From assembly GCA_028554795.2 (NCBI GenBank), contig JAPYKE020000272.1, positions 94,597 through 158,596 of the forward strand: DNA of 64,000 nt. The letters are read 5' to 3'. The notes below the pieces were generated by a model that worked only from the letters and a program-made list of their open reading frames with translations, made no database searches and was not told where the DNA came from. The position numbers and the translations under genes were made by a program. Position 1 is the stretch's first letter. Each line of letters opens with the position of its first letter. Positions 1-8,036 of this stretch are shown here, in pieces. Source of the stretch: Sinohyriopsis cumingii. Its lineage: Eukaryota; Mollusca; Bivalvia; Unionida; Unionidae.

Positions 1-14
1 ACGTATCGTCAATA

Positions 15-317
15 TTACACTGAGCAGATCAACAACGTGCCCGTCTTGAAGACAAGAGTAAAACGAATATGTATCAAACGATTATCATGAGCCGGAAGAT
101 ACAAAGGTGTTGCGGGCGTCATCTGTATTAAATCACATGGTTCAACGGTTGGTAAAAACACAAACAGTATATATCCCTCAACATCTACGTCCGTCGGTTC
201 AAACCAGCTTTCATAACTAACAGTGACAGCGTCACAAGTTAAATTCATCTGCGTTGTTGAGGTAATCGGTACCTGGTCAGAACTGATATCCCACATGCAA
301 AAGTCGCGTCGTACCAC
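15..317 (-). pseudogene. Unassigned coding-like fragment, 100 codons, copy 1
   Basis: This minus-strand frame stays open for 100 codons and ends in a stop at its low-coordinate end. The only in-frame start at the 5' end is GTG; the upstream codons look coding-like for a few more residues before a TGA. The protein is acidic in the middle (YESWFEPTDVDVEGY) and then alternates hydrophobic and polar residues in a way that suggests beta strands. I do not recognise the family. It lies downstream of other broken minus-strand segments in different frames, so it may be the 3' part of one decayed gene. A capsid-type protein of a Polinton-like element is a possible guess, with no motif to support it. 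Confidence 0.4.
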
Positions 318-391
318 AAATGCTTTTCATGTCAACCTAAAATTGATTTTTGTTCACTATCGTGCAATGTTAACCACATACGGTTTCGATT

Positions 392-622
392 CTATTGCAA
401 TGATAGATCTGAGTGTAGAGTAATTTGCACGTATATGACTTTTAGAGTCTTTTCCGGTCTTAGTCTAGTATGTTCTTTGGTCGATTTTATGTTGTAGGCA
501 CCTGCAGAGGGTTTATTAGTATTCCAGATGGCACCGTTGTCTGATAAAAATACAAATAAGTTATTCACTGGCAGACCAGCTAACGGTTGTGATAGGATAT
601 TAGTAAACGCGCAGTGAAGCAA
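392..622 (-). pseudogene. Unassigned coding-like fragment, 76 codons, copy 1
   Basis: Minus-strand open frame with a non-ATG start. Its middle contains LAGLPVNNLFVFLSDNG followed by a polar stretch with Thr, Lys and Glu, a composition more like protein than like random AT-rich DNA. It sits between the 15-317 fragment and the 600-701 fragment, in a different frame from both. After its TAG the same frame continues for about 20 sense codons before a TGA. No family was recognised. Confidence 0.35.
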
Positions 623-701
623 ACGCGATCTCTAGTGTGCGTGATTACCCAGCGGTAAGAGTTGCAGAAATATCACACTGAATTATGGCTTCGTTGATCA
701 G
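600..701 (-). pseudogene. Short coding-like fragment, copy 1
   Basis: Minus-strand frame of 33 codons that reads as plausible protein (LINEAIIQCDISATLTAG, then an in-frame TAA, then a hydrophobic stretch) and ends at a TAA at 600-602. It overlaps the 5' end of the neighbouring fragment in another frame. It is too short to assign and could be chance. Confidence 0.25.
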
Positions 702-799
702 ATTGTAATGAAATTAGGTAACGCTCTGCGTTGTATTTATTACAAAATGTTGCATGGCGGCAGATATTTTGCGTAAAACGTACACTCAATCGTTTCATT

Positions 800-1127
800 A
801 TTCGCCATTGGTGTACGAACTTCGTTCGTCGTACACATCATCAATATGTTCAACAAGTTCGTGATCAGTAATGTCTCTCTCCATGAGGCCATATGTAGCC
901 AGTATCTGACAAATCGTTAATAATTTCGGGTGCGTTTATCAGCAAGGTCGTTAACGTCACATAGTCCCTTCCCTTTGGTTACTGCTCTGGTGTGAATGCA
1001 GCAGGTCTTTGGTCTGGTTGTGCTTTCCGTGCAATTTATTTCATGTAACTTTTCGTAAGTTCAGCAACTTGCTTTATGGGGATAATTAGCGGTGTAAATG
1101 TTTGTTTTAAACTGGCTGTGATGTCTT
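800..1127 (-). pseudogene. Broken coding-like segment in two frames, copy 1
   Basis: From about 1127 downward, one minus-strand frame gives protein-like sequence interrupted by two stop codons (segments such as QTFTPLIIPIKQVAELTKSY and LTTLLINAPEIINDLSD). At about 905 the coding-like signal moves to another frame (MERDITDHELVEHIDDVYDE), which ends in a stop near 800. This pattern of two premature stops and one frameshift is typical of a decayed gene. The acidic C-terminal part and the preceding amphipathic part show no motif I know. A hairpin (811-836) lies at its downstream end. Confidence 0.35.
811..836. repeat. Hairpin with bulge, copy 1
   Basis: GTGTACGA at 811-818 pairs with TCGTACAC at 829-836, and the inner CGAAC/GTTCG can extend the stem in an alternative register. 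It recurs in every unit. No function is assigned. Confidence 0.7.
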
Positions 1128-1177
1128 CTTATGCAGTCTCTTGTAACTATAATATATATTTGACGTTTGTCGACATA

Positions 1178-1453
1178 CTATATCATTCTAAATGAATTCA
1201 TGGTGTTCACAAGGCGCTTCACTGCATCGCTTTCCAAAGGCTTTTTTGACATCCTGGAAGATGTCATTAATTGATTTTTATTGTTAAATTGCTGTGTCAG
1301 ACTCATTCGTGTCCAACCAGCTCGGTATGTACCTCTACATATTTCAGTTACCTTGACGGTGAGAAAAGTGTATGGATCCTTTGTGATCCGCGCAAACATA
1401 TCACGAAATTCATTCATCTGCTGCAGAGTTGGGTGGAATAATACCAAGTCCAA
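1178..1453 (-). pseudogene. Unassigned coding-like fragment, 91 codons, copy 1
   Basis: Minus-strand open frame that begins without an ATG (TTG) and is preceded in frame by a TAG about six codons upstream. The product contains LFHPTLQQMNEFRDMFARI and then a Cys/Arg/Trp-containing segment (EICRGTYRAGWTRMS). It reads as real protein but matches no family I can name. It lies just downstream of the polymerase pseudogene on the same strand and upstream of the other unassigned fragments, so all may come from one multi-gene element. Confidence 0.4.
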
Positions 1454-1680
1454 CGAATATTTCCAGGACTATGCGCGTCGATGCCAGAATATATCATCAA
1501 CATACAGTTGTCACGATTAAGTTATGTAGATGTGCGTATCGCTGAATCAAACAAATCAAGTCTGTGCTTTTATGCCGACAACTTGTGCAGGAGTGACCTG
1601 GTGCACAAGCATCACATTGTCGTATTACTGTAAGACTGGTTTGTATTATATTCAAATCGTCAATGGTAGATGCTTCAGCA

Positions 1681-2812
1681 ATGCTGTGAACGGCACCACG
1701 TCCACCATGAATGATCTTTCTAGATTCAAAGGCCTAGTCAAAAATGGATATTTCAAACCTGTCTTGCTCATTATCACGGACAAGGTCGACTGGAATTCTT
1801 TTGCTCAGATTCCCGTGGTTATTCCCAACAATGAATTGTTCAAGAGCTTGACAAAGCCCTTCTCAATGTCATTAGTGTCCATTGCTATCGGATCCTTTTT
1901 CTGGATATACAGCTCCACGTAGGGATACAGCGAACACACGTCCAAGTATTTCATTTCTTCTCCTTTCTCTTCGTCGGCTTGGTACAGCAAACAGGTGGCA
2001 TTGGTCCTTCCTCCGTACAAACTATCCCTCGGGTTCAGCGGGTCCATGAACTGGTAACTTTCCACGAGGCGTTTAAACTCGGGATCGGTTTTCAAACGGT
2101 GATCGTATTCGTGTTCCCACATTTCCACCACTTGGTATCCTTCCTGTTCTAACATTAGGCGTCGCTGACAAGTGGCCTCGTACAAGTCTTCCATGGTTCG
2201 TTGTAAAAACTGATTTTTAGTGCCACGGTCATGGTAACAGACGGGACATCCGTGAAATAAGCAACCGTTAAACTCGTACACGATCTTGGGGTTTTCTAAG
2301 TCCCAGCCATCGACCGAATGCGTTGCGATGGTCTTTTCGCCTCCTCCGTTGCGGGCATGCTGAATCCATTTGTCTTCCTTGTCGCACAAGTAATGTAACC
2401 AGCGTAGGGCTTTGACCGAGTATTGACGTTTGACATAGTTGCTCGTTTGAGGACTGATGACAGCCACGGTGTTTTCAGGCATGAATCGTTGCCGGTACAC
2501 TAAGGAACACGCTTTGGCAATGGTGCAAGCTTCTTTCAAAGGATCGACCCCTCCGTGTTCCATGAACAGTTCTCGAAATTTTCCACAGCAACGTCGTAAA
2601 ATGTCCACGTCGGAACGACAATACTTTAACATTTCTTCCTGAAAGTCGAAGGGGTCCGAGGCGTGAGCCTGATACCAAGCGTAGAAAGCTTCTCGTTGTT
2701 CGGTACGCATGTTGTCAGGGTCGTAATAGTGAGCCTCAGGCAAATGGGGTAGAACGGCGTGTTGACTGGCTTCCGTATTGAAAAAGTGTGGAAAGTACCC
2801 TTTAGCGTAATT
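1681..2812 (-). pseudogene. Family B DNA polymerase pseudogene (protein-primed type), copy 1
   Basis: This is a fragment of a family B DNA polymerase of the protein-primed (DNA_pol_B_2) type carried by Polinton/Maverick-like elements and related viruses and plasmids. In the 421-codon open frame that ends at 1805, polymerase homology starts near residue 88. Exonuclease motif III is YCRSD at 150-154. A Vsr-like nuclease segment spans about 218-320, with its Cys/His-rich core NGCLFHGCP at 268-276. Motif A is DVCSLYP at 377-383. Only about 25 residues then separate it from a motif B-like K408-x3-N412-S413; most of the palm between A and B is missing. At motif B a frameshift ends the frame with TGA at 1805-1807. 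Homology resumes in another frame, hits TAG at 1734-1736, and fades near 1681. Exonuclease motifs I and II and motif C are absent. It cannot encode a working polymerase. Confidence 0.88.
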
Positions 2813-3079
2813 ATTGTGACTACCAATCACATTTCTGGAGAAGTTCCCTATAACAGGAATACATAAAACATTTTTCAGCACAAGAGAGGACATATTTGGC
2901 GGCCAGCATACAAGGTGGAGGAAGAACCCGTAAAAGAAACCTACCCACGAGAAGCTACTTGTAACCTGTCTCACATATCCACATCGGTTGAATCGGAGAC
3001 TCGAACCCACGAAAACAGAGTTGAGGCGGCAGTGATCCGTAACGATGAGCACTTTAGACCACTTGGCCACTCTCGGCCC
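2813..3079 (-). mobile_element. tRNA-derived SINE fused to the polymerase frame, copy 1
   Basis: Read on the minus strand, the element begins GGGCCGAGAG. It has a class II tRNA-like A box (TGGCCAAGTGG, 3059-3069) and a B box (GGTTCGAGTCT, 2997-3007), a normal RNA polymerase III internal promoter pair. The T-stem and acceptor stem do not pair well, so it is a SINE head and not a working tRNA. The body, including GTGAGACAG and a pyrimidine-rich stretch with TTCCTCCACC and CTGGCCGCC, resembles from memory SINEs common in bivalves and gastropods. The exact 3' end is unclear; I placed it where polymerase homology begins. No target-site duplication was found. The DNA upstream of the head is not polymerase, so this is not a clean insertion into an intact gene. 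Confidence 0.7.
2997..3069 (-). promoter_or_regulatory. RNA polymerase III type 2 internal promoter (A and B boxes), copy 1
   Basis: A box at 3059-3069 and B box at 2997-3007, about 51 nt apart. Both are close to consensus; the B box departs at its last position. If active, transcription would run leftward through the polymerase pseudogene. Confidence 0.6.
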
Positions 3080-3116
3080 AGAGAGAGAGAGAGAGAGAGA
3101 GAGTGTGTGTGTGTGT
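3080..3116. repeat. (GA)n(GT)n compound microsatellite, copy 1
   Basis: A GA run of 24 bases is followed by a GT run, directly upstream of the SINE head. The 37-bp length holds in all copies except copy 6. Confidence 0.97.
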
Positions 3117-3750
3117 TATACCATTTTTAAACACATCACGACATTTAGGTTAGTGTGTTTTCGTTTCTCCTTACGAAATTAGACAAACATCTATAATTAC
3201 TCCTAGGGGAAAAACACCATTGTAAAGTATCACAAGAATGAAGTGGAGACTAATTTGATTACAAAATGTCCGCAGAATAGTACACTCAAGCATGCAGTAA
3301 TGTAATTTGCAATTAGGTTGACGCAATTTCCATGCGATCGCCCATGGTACGATTATTCGTGCGTTAGTTGTATTGTTTGAAAAGGGACTAGTGTCAAATA
3401 CAAAAATGCGTTTGATTTTCACTCTCCGCGAATAACAACTGAAACAACTGGAAAATATCGATTAGCCAATGAAGTCAAGAACTAATGCATTGCTCAGCTA
3501 GGCGAAATTTTGTCAGGCCTATGTGTTACCAACAACATCTGACGCAAGGTTCACAGCAGAAAAGTGATTGCCAACTGCTGAGAGTGTGCTCTACTCGTGG
3601 ACAAGTTATACGTACCAATATTACCAAAGCACACGTTTGTGGAAGAACGAAATGATCTGACATTTGTCTTCAAATAGTGGTCTTGGAACATAAATGTTAC
3701 ATTCAAAATTACCATTCGAGAACTTAGTGCGAATGCAAACGACCGGCATT
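3117..3750. other. Stretch without recognisable gene, copy 1
   Basis: Neither strand gives a recognisable product; the longest frame (83 codons, minus, 3171-3422) has no family features. On the plus strand the last 60 bases may be the beginning of the following polymerase remnant. Variant sites 3218 and 3497 lie here. Confidence 0.6.
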
Positions 3751-4414
3751 CACATTCCTAATTTCTGCGTGGCTGATCAAGCGTACGAGAAGTGTATCAA
3801 AGAATCACTCTTTTGTCATTGCCTTCACTGTAGCAAGATTCCTGGATGATGTGAAAAATCTACTGATGAATTATTATTACCCTATCGATGAAACCTAGAG
3901 TCAAACATGCATCGATCGGTACGGAGATTGACATCGCTATGCCATGGTGATGGCTCACATTTTCTACGGATAAGATGTAAAAATTCCTCTGAATACTATA
4001 CAGAATAAGGTGCCGATTGCTCTAAAGTCCTCTTGAACGGAGCCAAAATCATCTTCATGCAATTGGGACATGTACAGTTTAAAGATCACATGAGATATTT
4101 AGCAGTGCCTTTGAGTCGAATGCCTAAAACCTTTGGAATGACAGAAAAAGCCAATCAACACGCCGTCCGGCCACATTTCTCTCATGATCACTATTACGAA
4201 CCCGACAATATCCGCACCGAACAACGACAAGCTTTCTACGCTTGGCACTGCTCATACGCTTTGGACGCCTTTGAAAGTTCAGGAAGAAATGTTAAAGTAT
4301 TGTCGCTACGATCTGGACATTGTAGGGCGTTGCTCTGGAAAATTTCGAGAACTCTTCGTGGAGCACGGTGGGATCGACCCCTTCGCGGAAGCCTATACCA
4401 TCGACAAAGCGTGA
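3751..4414 (+). pseudogene. Second family B DNA polymerase pseudogene, inverted relative to the first, copy 1
   Basis: This carries the more N-terminal part of the same polymerase type. From 3751 one frame reads HIPNFCVADQ followed by Cys-x2-Cys and Cys-x-Cys-x2-Cys-like spacing, then stops at 3847-3849. From 3950 another frame reads MAHIFYG followed by TAA at 3971-3973 and then Asp, which fits exonuclease motif II with its Tyr turned into a stop. From 4009 a third stretch (FMQLGHVQFKDHMRYLAVPL) runs to about 4275, where a 1-nt insertion shifts the frame. The next frame contains exonuclease motif III (YCRYD) and ends with TGA at 4412-4414, where the other copy has a Cys codon. Over the last 205 bases identity with the minus-strand copy is about 80% by eye. 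A block of about 13 codons present in the other copy is missing near 4152. Confidence 0.85.
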
Positions 4415-4740
4415 TTCTTAGTGTAAGAAACTCAGTTATCATGGTCGAATAATACCGCAAAGAAATTACAGAACCAAATAAATGGTGTCCTACATTTGTA
4501 TCGTTTACCATGCTTTCTTTATCTGTATGCGTTGTAACCTTAATTCTCTGTCTACCCATCTCTCAAAACGCAAGTGTCTCAAGGTGAAAGTATTACCCGT
4601 TTCTTCTATCACCCAATGCGGACGTGCATGCTTGTGTGTGTGTGTCAGATTTCACTTATACACATATCGTTTGTGCGAAAATTTAATAAGGACAATACAT
4701 ACAAAGACACAGAAACCACTGTTCTCAGTATTTCTGGAAG
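4415..4740. other. Stretch without recognisable gene, copy 1
   Basis: No homology was recognised on either strand. It contains a short GT run near 4634-4646 and the site of the copy 7 deletion (4449-4462). The plus-strand frames here are not protein-like. Confidence 0.6.
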
Positions 4741-5140
4741 TCACATTTTGGGGCTACTAGATTGTAAAACATAATCTTCATGAGGTACCAAACCAATTAC
4801 TTTCTTCGATGGTCTTGTTGGTTCTGTCATCCTATCAGATTTACCACCAGTTCGTTTTCTTTCAACGTCTCAGTATCACTCTATAGTGGATGCAAATGGT
4901 GTTGGATATGAAAAATGGACAATCATATCATCTTTGACATCCCTAGGCAAATCTTCTACCAACGCATTTTGAAAAGTATTGAGTCACACGAATCGCTGTT
5001 GTTGCTTGGTGTCTGCTTTCTGCTTGGAAAAGTGTAATCGTTTTATACACTACTTGAACTCTATACATTTCACGGCTTAGGTGTAAGCCTCCAATTTCAA
5101 TTGCATGGAAGTCAACATTTGCGTATCTATAATGTGACAA
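4741..5140 (-). pseudogene. Broken coding-like segment with two nearby TGA codons, copy 1
   Basis: From 5140 to about 4985 the minus strand reads as plausible protein (DFHAIEIGGLHLSREMYRV). Near 4983 the coding-like signal moves to another frame that covers 81 codons down to a TGA at 4741-4743 (NALVEDLPRDVKDDMIVHF, then SKKVIGLVPHEDYVLQSSS). That second frame is broken only by TGA-Tyr-TGA at 4870-4878. The product is charged and hydrophilic near its end. I do not recognise it. Its strand matches the 15-1453 fragments, and because the units are tandem, it lies downstream of them in the transcription direction, reached through the end of the preceding unit. Confidence 0.35.
5074..5089. repeat. 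Small perfect hairpin, copy 1
   Basis: GGCTTA at 5074-5079 and TAAGCC at 5084-5089 with a 4-nt loop. It lies within the coding-like 4741-5140 segment. Confidence 0.6.
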
Positions 5141-5381
5141 TAATATTAAGGACCGAGCAAATTAATTTTGGGCTGAATCAGGACTATGTGTGTGTGTGTG
5201 AGGCGATACGGTATGATGTTGGCCCTTTCTTTCTTCTAGTTCCTCACCGGAACAAATTCATCTTGATTGCAAAACTTTCGTTTGACTAGATTTATTACGC
5301 AGCAGTTCCATATATCGGGTCAGTGTCTTAGAGTTCGAATATTCATTCAGTTTTCAAAGAGGCAAGAAGACAGAAGTATAA

Positions 5382-5399
5382 CAGCAGATCGACCTGCTG
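5382..5399. repeat. Small perfect hairpin, copy 1
   Basis: CAGCAG at 5382-5387 and CTGCTG at 5394-5399 with a 6-nt loop. It overlaps the left arm of the 14-bp inverted repeat pair. Confidence 0.6.
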
Positions 5400-5449
5400 G
5401 TCAACGATTTGCCAAGAGTAATACGAAAACCTAATTCACAGGCAAAAGT

Positions 5450-5465
5450 GTTAAGAAAACTTAAC
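5450..5465. repeat. Small perfect hairpin, copy 1
   Basis: GTTAAG and CTTAAC with an AAAA loop. Copy 8 has one stem base changed. Confidence 0.6.
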
Positions 5466-5753
5466 CCTTCTGGACAATGACTTGATTAGGCTCATATGAA
5501 TACACATGGCATTTCGATTTCCAACAGATCTGCTTAGGTAGAGAAGTTAGGACACAATCACATGATGCACTGATTGGATGACAAAACGAGAGACAGAGAG
5601 AACGAGAAAGAAAGCGAGTATAGACCCATTGGAAAATTGATATTGGTAAAGAAAGTGCATTCTATTAGATTTTTCTCTTATTAGTATGGCATTCTCTTAT
5701 ATTTATGGCATAGTTGTACCCCGAAACGTTGTTTAATTATATACATTGCCACA

Positions 5754-5767
5754 TCGGCTATTGCCGA
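5754..5767. repeat. Small perfect hairpin, copy 1
   Basis: TCGGC and GCCGA with a TATT loop. It is not followed by a T run. Confidence 0.5.
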
Positions 5768-6370
5768 ACGACTATATACATCTTTGTAAATTAGAACTAA
5801 GCTGCCTCCCGTCAAGAGTATGCCAGCCAAGGTTACCAAAAAATTATATTCACTGAGTAATGTGAACTATCATTCACAACGAAATATGCTGCATTTATCT
5901 TCTTCAGATTTGTTAATAACTTAGGTAAAATTTTAATGAACAATATTCCAGTTTTTGTTAGACTAAAGTAAGAGAATAATCCGAACCTATTAAAATCCTA
6001 CTTCTGATATTTATTTCTTGAAACCTAAAACGCGATTCCCTGAATTAGAAATTGTATCAACATACAAATTCCAAAGTGCATGTTGCCATCGAATTTTATG
6101 TCAAACGATGATATAATAGCCAGTGTCGCCCTACAAAAGTGATTATCTTGTCAAAACTTGTAAATATGCATGAATGTGTATAGTGAGGTTTCTGATATGT
6201 TGTTTTGAACTTGAGGGTTTAAAGTTCTGATCACGGTATATGCTTATTTATATCTCATGGAGAGGTCCAAAGAGGAAATACCCAGATCTGCTGTTATAAA
6301 ATGCGCCTGCATATTAGGATCGATGCTGATGATTGCAGTAATTCATATAACAACAGACGTATCGTCAATA

Positions 6371-7809
6371 TTACACTGAGCAGATCAACAACGTGCCCGT
6401 CTTGAAGACAAGAGTAAAACGAATATGTATCAAACGATTATCATGAGCCGGAAGATACAAAGGTGTTGCGGGCGTCATCTGTATTAAATCACATGGTTCA
6501 ACGGTTGGTAAAAACACAAACAGTATATATCCCTCAACATCTACGTCCGTCGGTTCAAACCAGCTTTCATAACTAACAGTGACAGCGTCACAAGTTAAAT
6601 TCATCTGCGTTGTTGAGGTAATCGGTACCTGGTCAGAACTGATATCCCACATGCAAAAGTCGCGTCGTACCACAAATGCTTTTCATGTCAACCTAAAATT
6701 GATTTTTGTTCACTATCGTGCAATGTTAACCACATACGGTTTCGATTCTATTGCAATGATAGATCTGAGTGTAGAGTAATTTGCACGTATATAACTTTTA
6801 GAGTCTTTTCCGGTCTTAGTCTAGTATGTTCTTTGGTCGATTTTATGTTGTAGGCACCTGCAGAGGGTTTATTAGTATTCCAGATGGCACCGTTGTCTGA
6901 TAAAAATACAAATAAGTTATTCACTGGCAGACCAGCTAACGGTTGTGATAGGATATTAGTAAACGCGCAGTGAAGCAAACGCGATCTCTAGTGTGCGTGA
7001 TTACCCAGCGGTAAGAGTTGCAGAAATATCACACTGAATTATGGCTTCGTTGATCAGATTGTAATGAAATTAGGTAACGCTCTGCGTTGTATTTATTACA
7101 AAATGTTGCATGGCGGCAGATATTTTGCGTAAAACGTACACTCAATCGTTTCATTATTCGCCATTGGTGTACGAACTTCGTTCGTCGTACACATCATCAA
7201 TATGTTCAACAAGTTCGTGATCAGTAATGTCTCTCTCCATGAGGCCATATGTAGCCAGTATCTGACAAATCGTTAATAATTTCGGGTGCGTTTATCAGCA
7301 AGGTCGTTAACGTCACATAGTCCCTTCCCTTTGGTTACTGCTCTGGTGTGAATGCAGCAGGTCTTTGGTCTGGTTGTGCTTTCCGTGCAATTTATTTCAT
7401 GTAACTTTTCGTAAGTTCAGCAACTTGCTTTATGGGGATAATTAGCGGTGTAAATGTTTGTTTTAAACTGGCTGTGATGTCTTCTTATGCAGTCTCTTGT
7501 AACTATAATATATATTTGACGTTTGTCGACATACTATATCATTCTAAATGAATTCATGGTGTTCACAAGGCGCTTCACTGCATCGCTTTCCAAAGGCTTT
7601 TTTGACATCCTGGAAGATGTCATTAATTGATTTTTATTGTTAAATTGCTGTGTCAGACTCATTCGTGTCCAACCAGCTCGGTATGTACCTCTACATATTT
7701 CAGTTACCTTGACGGTGAGAAAAGTGTATGGATCCTTTGTGATGCGCGCAAACATATCACGAAATTCATTCATCTGCTGCAGAGTTGGGTGGAATAATAT
7801 CAAGTCCAA
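6371..7809 (-). pseudogene. Unassigned broken coding-like region, copy 2
   Basis: Counterpart of 15-1453. Substitutions at window 7744 and 7800 change one to two residues in the 91-codon fragment (a Val to Ile near its start). Confidence 0.35.
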
Positions 7810-8036
7810 CGAATATTTCCAGGACTATGCGCGTCGATGCCAGAATATATCATCAACATACAGTTGTCACGATTAAGTTATGTAGATGTGCGTATCGCTG
7901 AATCAAACAAATCAAGTCTGTGCTTTTATGCCGACAACTTGTGCAGGAGTGACCTGGTGCACAAGCATCACATTGTCGTATTACTGTAAGACTGGTTTGT
8001 ATTATATTCAAATCGTCAATGGTAGATGCTTCAGCA

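Larger units (their letters stand above)
5377..6298. repeat. Paired 14-bp perfect inverted repeats, copy 1
   Basis: TATAACAGCAGATC at 5377-5390 is the exact reverse complement of GATCTGCTGTTATA at 6285-6298. If the outer TA on each side is a target duplication, the arms are 12 bp and the pair would delimit a 918-bp non-autonomous DNA transposon of the Tc1/mariner-like TA-target class. No transposase remnant lies between them, so this is a weak call. Confidence 0.35.
1..6356. repeat. Array unit copy 1
   Basis: Reference copy used for all unit coordinates. It has a private G at 437, where every other copy has A. Alleles at five informative sites (2325, 2692, 3218, 3497, 5290; plus strand) are g, c, c, g, a. 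The last two are shared only with copy 3. Confidence 0.97.
5141..6356. other. Stretch of 1.2 kb without recognisable gene, copy 1
   Basis: AT-rich, many stops in all frames, no homology recognised. It holds a GT run near 5187-5199, a purine-rich tract at about 5587-5620, four small hairpins and the paired 14-bp inverted repeats listed separately. If a unit contains non-mobile host DNA, this is the likeliest place. Confidence 0.6.

Noticed and set aside
1530-1922. Plus-strand 130-codon open frame, repeated in every unit
   Set aside because: It runs antisense to the downstream end of the polymerase pseudogene and shows no family features; it is a shadow.
2985-3079. A functional tRNA gene (Ser or Leu type)
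   Set aside because: A and B boxes are present, but T-stem and acceptor pairing are poor and the sequence continues into a SINE body.
4236-4559. Minus-strand 107-codon open frame
   Set aside because: It is antisense to the plus-strand polymerase fragment, which has clear motifs; treated as a shadow.
4482-4774. Plus-strand open frames of 92 and 66 codons
   Set aside because: They cross a GT run, overlap each other in different frames and have no protein-like features beyond Cys/Val from the repeat.
5587-5620. Purine-rich tract as a regulatory element
   Set aside because: It is an imperfect GA-rich stretch typical of decayed microsatellites; nothing ties it to a gene.
6292-6300. TATA-box-like TTATAAAA near the unit end
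   Set aside because: AT-rich context makes such matches common and no gene start follows it.
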